Assembly: GCA_030656215.1 (NCBI GenBank)
Contig: JAUSOD010000010.1
Span: 62,001-126,000 of the forward strand
DNA from: Azoarcus sp.
GTDB lineage: Bacteria; Pseudomonadota; Gammaproteobacteria; Burkholderiales; Rhodocyclaceae
Length of the DNA stretch: 64,000 nucleotides
Reading direction: 5' to 3'
The position numbers were made by a program, and so were the translations under genes. Under the pieces are notes generated by a model, which made no database searches, was not told where the DNA came from, and worked only from the letters and a program-made list of their open reading frames with translations. The first letter of the stretch is position 1. Each line of letters begins with the position of its first letter. This document shows positions 8,742-16,221 of this stretch, in pieces.

Positions 8742-8780
8742 GCGGGGCCTGCATGCGAAAACTTCGCATGCAGGCCCCGC
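8742..8780 (+). terminator. 18-bp perfect hairpin at the end of the envelope operon
   Basis: The arms at 8742-8759 (GCGGGGCCTGCATGCGAA) and 8763-8780 are exact reverse complements around the loop AAC. There is no U-run, so it may act in Rho-dependent ending or mRNA 3' protection rather than as a classical intrinsic terminator. Confidence 0.55.
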
Positions 8781-8833
8781 AACGCTTGTCCGTGGCTGAT
8801 CATCAGCTCACGCCTGGGGCGGTGCAATGCCGA

Positions 8834-8876
8834 AGGCGTCCGATTTTCGGACGCCTGGAGTGGCCGGAGATCGGAC
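8834..8876. promoter_or_regulatory. Enhancer pair upstream of the sigma54 activator gene
   Basis: The first element is a perfect 9-bp-arm palindrome, AGGCGTCCG (8834-8842), ATTTT, CGGACGCCT (8848-8856). The second is GGCCG-GAGAT-CGGAC at 8862-8876. Both fit RTCCG-N5-CGGAC with one or two deviations in the second. They precede the sigma54-type element at 9010-9025 by about 150 bp, consistent with autoregulation of the activator. Confidence 0.65.
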
Positions 8877-9009
8877 GCATACCGATTCGGGAACGGCGCC
8901 TCCGTGCCATTCCAGGTTCGAAATCCATGGGCAGTATCCCCCGGAGCACTGCCTTTTGGGCCAGTGCTGCCCTTCTCTTGCATATCTTGTGACCAGGCGG
9001 TTTCTGCAC

Positions 9010-9025
9010 TGGTACGGGAGTTGCT
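9010..9025 (+). promoter_or_regulatory. Candidate sigma54 promoter of the activator gene
   Basis: TGGTACGGGAGTTGCT keeps the essential GG and GC with the correct spacing; the fourth base departs from TGGCAC. It leaves a leader of about 195 nt before ATG 9232. Confidence 0.5.
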
Positions 9026-9231
9026 GCAGCAGGAGGCAGGACGGGTGCAGGCACGCCGAGATGCGCGCCTCGCCCCAGCCCATGGAGCCGCAGGACGTCA
9101 CGCCTTCGAGAGAGGGTATCGGCGTTTTGGCCGGATCCGGTTGGAGACGGGAGACAGGTCGGTAGAACGCGCGAGTGCGATCGGCAGGTGGATCGAACGA
9201 AACAGCGCGGAAAAACATAAGGAGGGGTGAA

Positions 9232-11253
9232 ATGGAAGTTGGATATCCGAGCCAGATGTTCTCGCGGCCAGAGAACGATCGCAGGATTATGGCCACCTGG
9301 GAGCGTTTTCTGAGTGGCGAGGAGAGCAGTTCCGATGCCTTGCGGCGTCTGATCGACGACTCCTGGCGCCGATGCTTCGACGCGAGCGTGGATCCCGATC
9401 GCAACCGCGCCCCGGTGCCGCTGACCGAGAACTTCCTGCATTCACTGCGCAATGAGCACGGCGAACTGCTCACTGCCAGTACGCCGGTCATGGCTCTGGC
9501 GCGGGAGTTTCTGTCGGAAACCGGAACGGTCATGGTCCTGACCGATCAGAGCGGCACCATTCTCAGTCTGGAAGGCGATACGGCTGTGCGTGGAGCGGCT
9601 GAGAACGTGCACCTGCTGTCGGGCGCGAACTGGAGCGAGCTCGCCTGTGGGACGAACGCGATCGGAACGGCACTGACGATCGGGCAGCCGGTACAGATCC
9701 ACTCGGCTGAGCACTACTGTGCAGGCATCAAGCGCTGGACCTGCTCGGCCACGGTGATCCGCGATCCCTATGACGGAGAGATCCTCGGGGTGATCGACGT
9801 GTCCGGACTGAGTTCGAGCTACAGCCGCCAGAGCCTCGCGCTGGTGGTGACCACTGCAGGGCGGATCGAGAATCGCCTCGCGCGTTTCGAGATGGAGGTT
9901 CGCTACCAGCTGCTTGAACACTGCATGCGGGGCCTGACCGACACGACCGTCGACGGGATTATCGTATTCGACCGGCGGGGACGTCCGATCAAGGCCAATG
10001 AGCGTGCGCCCTCGGTCCTTGCGGACTTCGATGCCGCGCGCTGGGATGGGAAGCACATCGATCTTGCCTCCCTCGCGCTCGGTCGCGCCGAAGGCGAACT
10101 CCCGCCGACGGGCCTGCCTGGCTGGATACAGCCGGACTGGGTTGAGCCTGTGATCCACGATGGCAGACGGATCGGCTCGCTGCTCACCCTGCCCAATCGC
10201 CGCGCCGGCACGGTATTCGGGAAGGCGAGGCGTGCAACGGAGAGGGGCGAGGCGGCCGCTGCCGACAGCTTCGACGACCTGATCGGGAGCAGCCCGCTGC
10301 TGTCGCAGGCGGTGGTCCGCGCCCGGCAACTGGCGCCCTCGAGTGTCCCGATCCTGCTGCTCGGCGAGACCGGTGTGGGCAAGGACGTATTCGCCCATGC
10401 CATCCACAATGCCGGGTCGGCAAAGGGCGCGCCTTTTGTCGCACTGAATTGCGGCGGGTTTTCGCGCGAACTCCTCACCAGCGAACTCTTCGGCTATTCC
10501 GAGGGTTCGTTCACCGGTGCGCGCCGCGGCGGGATGATGGGCAAGGTTGAGGCCGCCGATGGGGGAACGCTGTTCCTGGACGAGATCGGCGAGATGCCGC
10601 TCGACCTTCAGCCGCACTTTCTGCGTGTCCTCGAGGAGGGCGAGGTCTACCGCCTGGGCGAGAACAAACCACGCAAGGTCAAGTTCCGCCTGATCGCCGC
10701 GACCAACCGCGACCTGCGCCAGGAGGTTGAGGAGGGGCGCTTCCGCATGGACCTGTTCTATCGCGTTGCGGTCACCAGCATCCGCATCCCCGCACTGCGG
10801 GATCGCGTGGGCGACATCCCCTCGCTTGCCGAACACTACCTGCAGAAGCTCGCAACAGAACATGGCATCAGGAAGGCACTCATGTTGCCGGGTGCGATGG
10901 ATTGTCTCAAGCGCTATCGCTGGCCGGGAAATGTGCGCGAGCTCCGCAATGTCATCGAGAGCATGTTGCTGACATCACCGGACTCGATCCTGTCCGAGGA
11001 TCACCTTCCGGCGGAGGTTCGCAACAGCCAGAAGGCACCCGGTCTGATCGCGCCTGAGGCGGAGCCCATGCGCCAGGTGACGCGTCTCGAGCACGCTGAG
11101 CGCGAGACCATCCTGCAGGCGATTCGCAAGTGCCAGGGCAACATGACGGCGGTGGCACGAGAGCTCGGCATCGCAAAGAGTACGCTCTATCTCAAGCTCA
11201 AGCGTTTTGAACTCGATCCACTGGTGGATAGCGTTCGCACTTTCCGTCAATAG
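9232..11253 (+). CDS. AcoR-like sigma54-dependent activator with GAF sensor
   Basis: 673 aa. ATG 9232 is chosen because AAGGAGGGG precedes it. An N-terminal AcoR-type region has a GAF-like domain (about residues 80-225, with TGTVMVLTDQSG and ACGTNAIGTAL), then a PAS-like linker, an AAA+ sigma54-interaction domain (Walker A GETGVGKD near 380; ESG-loop reading GSFTGA instead of GAFTGA near 424; Walker B GGTLFLDEIGE; arginine-finger region NRDLRQE) and a Fis-type HTH (ARELGIAKSTLYLKLKRF). It lies between the envelope operon and the carboxylase operon, each with a sigma54 promoter and a shared UAS, so it is the obvious activator of the regulon. The ligand is presumably the ketone or a metabolite. 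Confidence 0.93.
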   Translation: MEVGYPSQMFSRPENDRRIMATWERFLSGEESSSDALRRLIDDSWRRCFDASVDPDRNRAPVPLTENFLHSLRNEHGELLTASTPVMALAREFLSETGTVMVLTDQSGTILSLEGDTAVRGAAENVHLLSGANWSELACGTNAIGTALTIGQPVQIHSAEHYCAGIKRWTCSATVIRDPYDGEILGVIDVSGLSSSYSRQSLALVVTTAGRIENRLARFEMEVRYQLLEHCMRGLTDTTVDGIIVFDRRGRPIKANERAPSVLADFDAARWDGKHIDLASLALGRAEGELPPTGLPGWIQPDWVEPVIHDGRRIGSLLTLPNRRAGTVFGKARRATERGEAAAADSFDDLIGSSPLLSQAVVRARQLAPSSVPILLLGETGVGKDVFAHAIHNAGSAKGAPFVALNCGGFSRELLTSELFGYSEGSFTGARRGGMMGKVEAADGGTLFLDEIGEMPLDLQPHFLRVLEEGEVYRLGENKPRKVKFRLIAATNRDLRQEVEEGRFRMDLFYRVAVTSIRIPALRDRVGDIPSLAEHYLQKLATEHGIRKALMLPGAMDCLKRYRWPGNVRELRNVIESMLLTSPDSILSEDHLPAEVRNSQKAPGLIAPEAEPMRQVTRLEHAERETILQAIRKCQGNMTAVARELGIAKSTLYLKLKRFELDPLVDSVRTFRQ

Positions 11254-11270
11254 CTGCCGACAAAGAGAGA

Positions 11271-11302
11271 AAAGGCCCGGATTTATTTCCGGGCCTTTTT
11301 TT
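11271..11302 (+). terminator. Rho-independent terminator after the activator gene
   Basis: Stem AAAGGCCCGG / CCGGGCCTTT (11271-11280 and 11289-11298) with loop ATTTATTT, running into seven Ts. It lies 17 bp after the activator stop and separates it from the carboxylase promoter. Confidence 0.9.
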
Positions 11303-11339
11303 ATTCTCGCGATATCTCAGAATTCGAAATAAAGCGGTC

Positions 11340-11373
11340 ATCCGAGATTCGGACGGTCATCCATTTATCGGAC
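11340..11373. promoter_or_regulatory. Enhancer pair upstream of the carboxylase operon
   Basis: ATCCG-AGATT-CGGAC (11340-11354) and ATCCA-TTTAT-CGGAC (11359-11373) are two copies of the RTCCG-N5-CGGAC motif, centres 19 bp apart and about 75-105 bp upstream of the sigma54 promoter. The 60 bp between them and the promoter is very AT-rich compared with the rest of the window, suiting DNA bending, although I found no convincing IHF consensus. Confidence 0.65.
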
Positions 11374-11446
11374 ACAAATAATCCATGGAATCTCCATGAT
11401 ATTAAATAAATGATTAAAAAACAGGTAAATAGGATTTTTACGCGAG

Positions 11447-11462
11447 TGGCACGCGCCTTGCT
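11447..11462 (+). promoter_or_regulatory. sigma54 -24/-12 promoter for the carboxylase operon
   Basis: TGGCACGCGCCTTGCT, a full consensus match. The predicted start near 11474 gives a leader of about 150 nt; the first gene has its ribosome-binding site (TAGGAGG) just before ATG 11627. Confidence 0.8.
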
Positions 11463-11626
11463 AAATTTAATTGCGGAGGTCGTCCGAGATGAAGGGGTGA
11501 ATCGATAAGTTCACGCCGGAACAGAGACCCGTACAAGGCCGGAAAATCACCGTTTCAATTCCCGGTCGCCCGAACAGGATTCAAAGCGCTAATTGTCCGA
11601 AAACCGTCGGTAGGAGGAAACGCAGT

Positions 11627-13564
11627 ATGTCGCTGCAAATAAACATCGATAACGGTGGCACGCTCACCGATATCTGCATCAATCAGGATGGGGTGGTCAG
11701 AAAGACCAAGGTATTGACCACGCCGTACGATCTCTCCAAGTGCTTTTTCGAAGGCTTGCAGAAAGCGTCGGGCGTGATCTATGGCGAGCAGAACGTTGCC
11801 CGCCTGCTGGAGGAAGTGGATCTGATCCGCTACTCGACCACCCAGGGGACCAATGCAATCTGCGAGCGCAAAGGCCCCCGACTCGGTCTCATCATCGACG
11901 CCCGGGCGCGTGACCTGCCGGTACGTCTGGCCGAGCACGATCCCGAAGTGTACGAGGCCCTGGTCGGTGACCGTGTGGTCTTTCTCGATACCACCATTCT
12001 CAAGGGCGGGGAGGCCGACATCGAGGTGGTGCGTGCGATCAACAAGCTCACCGCGGCAGGTGCAAACCGTCTCGTGGTCAGCTTCGAGGGCAAGGGCTTC
12101 CTCGATCTTGAAAGCCGGTTCAAGCAGGTGGTGCTGCGCAAGTATCCGCGCCACCTGCTGGGCGCGGTTCCTGTTCTGTACGGCAGCGACCTGGCCACCG
12201 ATCGCGATGTGCTCCGGCGTACCTGGACGGCACTGATCAACTCCTTCCTGCACCCGGCGATGGAGGCCTTCCTGTTCAATGCCGAGAATCGGCTGCGTGA
12301 GTTCCGGACCAAGAACCCGCTGCTGATCTTCCGCAATGATGGCGATGCTTCGCGCGTGGCCAAGACCGTGGCGATCAAGACCTACAGTTCGGGGCCGCGT
12401 GGCGGCATGGAGGGGATGAAATCCTTTGCCCGGCTGTACGATCTGCAGGACGTGGTGGCGATCGACGTCGGCGGCACCACGACCGACATCGGCCAGTGCC
12501 TGAACGGCAAGGTGGCCGAAGTCCGCCGCGGCCATGTCGAGGGCATCAGTGTGTCTTTCCCGCTGTGCGAGATCATGAGTGCGGGGGCGGGTGGCAGCTC
12601 AATCTTCAAGGTGGTGAACAAGCGCATCGTGCTCGGTCCCGAGAGTGTCGGCGCGGTGCCCGGGCCGGCCTGCTTCGGGCGTGGTGGAAAGGAGGCGACC
12701 ATCACCGATGCCAGCCTGCTGTGCGGCCTGTTCGACCCGAAATCCTTCTTTGGCGGCGGCATGGGTCTCGACCTCGACCGCGCCGCGACCGCTGTCACCC
12801 TGGCCATCGCCAAGCCGCTCGGCGTTGGGCTCGACGACGCCCTGCTGCAGATGGAGCATGCCTACGAGGACAAGATCGCGGTGGAGCTGCACCGCTTCAC
12901 GAAGATCTCGAAGGACACGGTGATGCTCGCCTTTGGCGGCGCCGGTCCACTCAACGCCTGCGGTGTGGCGGAAAAGGCCGGGATCGACCGGGTCATGGTG
13001 CCCCAACTCGCGGCGGTGTTCAGTGCCTACGGCATCGGCTCGTGCGATATCTCCCAGCGCTACGCGGTCGCGCTCGAGGATCGCAGCGACAAGGGACTGG
13101 CCGCGGCCCTGGCTGCGCTCAAGCTCAAGGCGATGCGCGACATGTTCGCCGAGGGCGTGGCCGAGGGCGACTACCAGATCGAGGCCGCCCTGGTTGCCGA
13201 AGGCGATACGGGCGAGGAACTCGCTTGCGCCGTGGAGGAAGGCATTGCGTTCCCGGGCGACTTCGTCACGGCGGCCTCGGTGGAGCTGGAACTGCGGGCA
13301 GTGAAGCCGCTGCGCCAGGAGCAGGGCAAGACCGCCACCTTCGTCGAGGGCGCTCTAGCCACAGCGGACGGCAACCGCAATGTTCTGGCGCGGAGTGCAG
13401 GTCGCATCGACGTTCCCGTCTATACCCTTGCGAACCTCAAGGCCGGCGATCACGGCGTCGGTCCGGCAATTCTGGAAGAGGACTACTTTACCTGCCGCGT
13501 TCTGGATGGCTGGAGTTTCGTCATCAGCGACGCCGGCGACATCTTGCTGAAGAGGAAGGCCTGA
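11627..13564 (+). CDS. apcA: Acetophenone-carboxylase-like subunit A (HyuA/ASKHA family)
   Basis: 645 aa, about 70 kDa, the size reported for ApcA of Aromatoleum acetophenone carboxylase. It is a hydantoinase-A/acetone-carboxylase-beta-like ASKHA ATPase: N-terminal phosphate loop NIDNGGTLTDICI, a second nucleotide motif VVAIDVGGTTTDIG near residue 280, AGAGGSSIFKV, and AFGGAGPLNACG near 440. It differs from the second HyuA-like gene (14041) in the first loop (DNGGTLTD versus DIGGTFTD) and is about 65 residues shorter, as expected for the paired non-identical alpha subunits of this class. In the known enzyme such subunits phosphorylate bicarbonate and the ketone enolate. First gene of the sigma54-driven operon; 4 bp separate it from the next gene. 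Confidence 0.85.
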   Translation: MSLQINIDNGGTLTDICINQDGVVRKTKVLTTPYDLSKCFFEGLQKASGVIYGEQNVARLLEEVDLIRYSTTQGTNAICERKGPRLGLIIDARARDLPVRLAEHDPEVYEALVGDRVVFLDTTILKGGEADIEVVRAINKLTAAGANRLVVSFEGKGFLDLESRFKQVVLRKYPRHLLGAVPVLYGSDLATDRDVLRRTWTALINSFLHPAMEAFLFNAENRLREFRTKNPLLIFRNDGDASRVAKTVAIKTYSSGPRGGMEGMKSFARLYDLQDVVAIDVGGTTTDIGQCLNGKVAEVRRGHVEGISVSFPLCEIMSAGAGGSSIFKVVNKRIVLGPESVGAVPGPACFGRGGKEATITDASLLCGLFDPKSFFGGGMGLDLDRAATAVTLAIAKPLGVGLDDALLQMEHAYEDKIAVELHRFTKISKDTVMLAFGGAGPLNACGVAEKAGIDRVMVPQLAAVFSAYGIGSCDISQRYAVALEDRSDKGLAAALAALKLKAMRDMFAEGVAEGDYQIEAALVAEGDTGEELACAVEEGIAFPGDFVTAASVELELRAVKPLRQEQGKTATFVEGALATADGNRNVLARSAGRIDVPVYTLANLKAGDHGVGPAILEEDYFTCRVLDGWSFVISDAGDILLKRKA

Positions 13565-13568
13565 GACC

Positions 13569-13967
13569 ATGAAAGTACTGATGACCGAATACCTCCGCAT
13601 CGACCTCGATACGGAGCACTGGGAATGCCGGGTGTGCAACCACGACATCGGCCCCGCCACCCATAGCTACAAGGAAGGGACGCTGGTTCACAACCGCGAT
13701 CCGCGGGAGATTCATCCGCCGATCCTCGATCCGGAGAAATACCGCTTCACCTTCAGCCCCGATCCGGAGTGGGTGCGCATCCTCGAGTACTACTGCCCGC
13801 ATTGCGGAACCATGGTGGAGACCGAGTACGCGATTCCGGGCCATCCGCCGCTTTACGACATGGAGCCCGATCTGCCCGCGCTCAAGGCCCAGTGGGCTGC
13901 AAGGGAGGAGATCAAGGATCCGGTGGTCGGCCCCGCGGTGGTCGCCGACCAGGGCCACAAGCACTAA
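13569..13967 (+). CDS. apcB: Acetophenone-carboxylase-like small zinc-ribbon subunit
   Basis: 132 aa, about 15 kDa. It resembles the gamma subunit of acetone carboxylase and the 15-kDa ApcB subunit. Four cysteines in two CxxC pairs (C20/C23 in CRVCNHD and C76/C79 in CPHCG) form a probable structural zinc site. It lies between the two HyuA-like genes, the order described for apcABCDE. A metal-binding subunit here fits with the COG0523 metallochaperone gene at the end of the operon. Confidence 0.85.
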   Translation: MKVLMTEYLRIDLDTEHWECRVCNHDIGPATHSYKEGTLVHNRDPREIHPPILDPEKYRFTFSPDPEWVRILEYYCPHCGTMVETEYAIPGHPPLYDMEPDLPALKAQWAAREEIKDPVVGPAVVADQGHKH

Positions 13968-14040
13968 GTCGCCAGGTATTGCCGGCGTTCGGATCCGTCA
14001 CGGGAGCCGTTCGCCGCTACGAACGAATTGAGGAGATAGC

Positions 14041-16176
14041 ATGAGGCGCGTATCAGTCGATATCGGTGGCACCTTCACCGATTGTTTCGTGGTTTGGGAT
14101 GGCAAGTACATCGAGGCCAAGGCCCTGACCACACATCACAACCTTGCCCTGGGCTTCAACGAAGCGCTGGGCAAGGCCTGCCACGTTCTTGAACTTGATC
14201 AGGAGGACATCCTTTCCGCGGTGGACTCGGTCCGCTATGCGACCACGCTCGGCACCAATGCGCTGATCGAGCACAAGGGGCCCAAGATCGGCATGCTGGT
14301 CACCGCCGGCTTTGAGGCGACGGTGCCTTTGAGCCGCGCCCGGGGCTATGGCGAGGGCTTGGACAACCTTGGGCAGCAGGACATGCCCAACGCCCAGCGC
14401 CCCGATCCGCTGGTGCTACCGCACATGATCTGTGGCGTGCGCGAGCGGGTGGACTTCCAGGGTGTGCTGGTCATGCCGCTGGATGAAGACGATGTGCGCG
14501 TGCAGATCCGCACGCTGGTCGACAAGGGCGCCGAGATCATCGTGGTCGCGCTCGTCAATGCGGTGGTCAGTCCGGTACACGAGCAGCGCATCGAAGAGAT
14601 CCTGCTCGAGGAGTATCCCTCCCACCTGCTCGGTGCGATCCCGGTGATCCTGTCCCATCAGGTGGCTGGGCGCAAGGGCGAATATGTCCGTGCTACGTCG
14701 GCGATCGTCGATGGCTATCTGCACTCGACGATGTATTACGCGCTCTCCGCGCTCGAGCAGAACCTGCGCGCGCATCGTTACGAGAAGCCGATGCTGGTGA
14801 TCCACAACTCCGGCGGCATGGCCCAGCTCAACTCCACCGATGCGCTGCAGACCATCCACTCGGGTCCGGTGTCCGGCATCGGCGCCTCCGAGCATCTCGC
14901 CATGCAGGCCGGGCTGGGCAATGTGGTCGCCACCGACATGGGCGGTACCAGTTACGACATCGGTATCGTGGTGGACGGCGGGATCAAGCATTACGACTTC
15001 AACCCGGTGATCGACCGCTGGCTGGTGTCGGTGCCGATGGTCCACCTCGTGACCCTGGGTGCCGGCGGCGGCTCGATTGCCAGCTACGACCGCATGTACG
15101 ACACGGTGAAGTGCGGACCGCAATCCGCCGGTTCCGACCCCGGCCCGGCCTGCTATGACCGCGGCGGCATGCGCCCGACCGTGACCGACGCCGATCTGCT
15201 GCTTGGCTACCTCGATCCGAAGAACTATGCCGGCGGCTCCATCCCGCTCAACCCGCGGCGCGCGTCGGCGGCGATCGAGGATGCGCTGTGCGACGACCTC
15301 GACTGCTCGGTAGTCGAGGCTGCGCTGCTGATCCGCGAGAAGGTGGACGACAACATGGCCAATGGTCTGTTCACCGAACTGCGAGCGCGCGGCTACGACC
15401 CCAAGGATTTCACCATGTTGGCCTATGGTGGCAACGGTCCGCTGCACTGCTGCGGCATCGCGCAGAACCTCAATATCGACAAGATCCTGGCGCCGCCGCT
15501 CAGCTCGGTGTTCTCGGCGGTGGGAGCGGGCAACATGCACCAGCTTCACATCCACGAGCAGTCGCTGTACATGGTGCTGTACGACTCCAATACCCGCCAC
15601 ATCTTCGACGACTATGAACGCTTCAACAGCATCGTCGCCGAGCTGCGCGAGCAGGGCACGCAGGACCTGCTGCGCCAGGGCATCGCCAAGGAAGACATCT
15701 GCCACAACCTCGAGCTCGACCTGCGCTACGGCAACCAGCTTGTGCAGACCACCGCGGTGATTCCCAAGCATGAGCTCCATGGCCCGGCCGACGTGCTGGC
15801 GATCATCGCGCAGTTCTCCAACGACTACGGCAAGCGCTTCGGCGAGGGCTCGCAGGCGCCGGAGGCGGGCATCCGCATCAACACCATCCGGGTGGCCGCC
15901 TTCGTACGCCACGAAACCGTCCAGTTCGAGGACATCAAGCCGGTGGCGCCCGAATTGCGCACGGCGCCGCCGAAGCCGGGCAGCACGCGCAAGTGCTACT
16001 TCGTCGGCCACGAGGGGGCGTTCGAGACGCCGGTGTGGAGCCGCGCTGCGATCGAGCCGGGGATGCAGATTCCCGGCCCGGCGATCATCGCCTCCGACGT
16101 GACCACCTTCCTGGTCAATCCGGGCTGGAACTTCGTGGCCGCCAAACAGGGTGCGTCCTGGTTCCTGCGCGCCTGA
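14041..16176 (+). CDS. apcC: Acetophenone-carboxylase-like subunit C (HyuA/ASKHA family)
   Basis: 711 aa, the usual length of hydantoinase-A/acetone-carboxylase-type subunits. It has the phosphate loop VDIGGTFTDCFV at the N-terminus, ATTLGTNALIEHKG, a second ATP motif (VVATDMGGTSYDIG near residue 300), LGAGGGSIASYD and AYGGNGPLHCCG. With subunit A it makes the pair of ATPase subunits expected to activate the two substrates, consistent with the ATP demand reported for acetophenone carboxylase. It follows the small subunit by 73 bp, with GAGGAGATAGC as ribosome-binding site, and precedes the HyuB-like gene by 45 bp. Confidence 0.87.
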   Translation: MRRVSVDIGGTFTDCFVVWDGKYIEAKALTTHHNLALGFNEALGKACHVLELDQEDILSAVDSVRYATTLGTNALIEHKGPKIGMLVTAGFEATVPLSRARGYGEGLDNLGQQDMPNAQRPDPLVLPHMICGVRERVDFQGVLVMPLDEDDVRVQIRTLVDKGAEIIVVALVNAVVSPVHEQRIEEILLEEYPSHLLGAIPVILSHQVAGRKGEYVRATSAIVDGYLHSTMYYALSALEQNLRAHRYEKPMLVIHNSGGMAQLNSTDALQTIHSGPVSGIGASEHLAMQAGLGNVVATDMGGTSYDIGIVVDGGIKHYDFNPVIDRWLVSVPMVHLVTLGAGGGSIASYDRMYDTVKCGPQSAGSDPGPACYDRGGMRPTVTDADLLLGYLDPKNYAGGSIPLNPRRASAAIEDALCDDLDCSVVEAALLIREKVDDNMANGLFTELRARGYDPKDFTMLAYGGNGPLHCCGIAQNLNIDKILAPPLSSVFSAVGAGNMHQLHIHEQSLYMVLYDSNTRHIFDDYERFNSIVAELREQGTQDLLRQGIAKEDICHNLELDLRYGNQLVQTTAVIPKHELHGPADVLAIIAQFSNDYGKRFGEGSQAPEAGIRINTIRVAAFVRHETVQFEDIKPVAPELRTAPPKPGSTRKCYFVGHEGAFETPVWSRAAIEPGMQIPGPAIIASDVTTFLVNPGWNFVAAKQGASWFLRA

Positions 16177-16221
16177 GCGCGTTTGGAACCCGATCAACCG
16201 ACATAGACGACAGGATTGAAA

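Noticed and set aside
8964-8979. Second sigma54-like match (CTGCCCTTCTCTTGCA) upstream of the activator
   Set aside because: It lacks the invariant GG at -24; the element at 9010-9025 keeps both GG and GC.
11627-16176. Two HyuA-like genes as ATP-dependent hydantoinases/5-oxoprolinases
   Set aside because: The presence of a small zinc-ribbon subunit between them, the apcE-like gene, and adjacent ligase and thiolase fit ketone carboxylation better.
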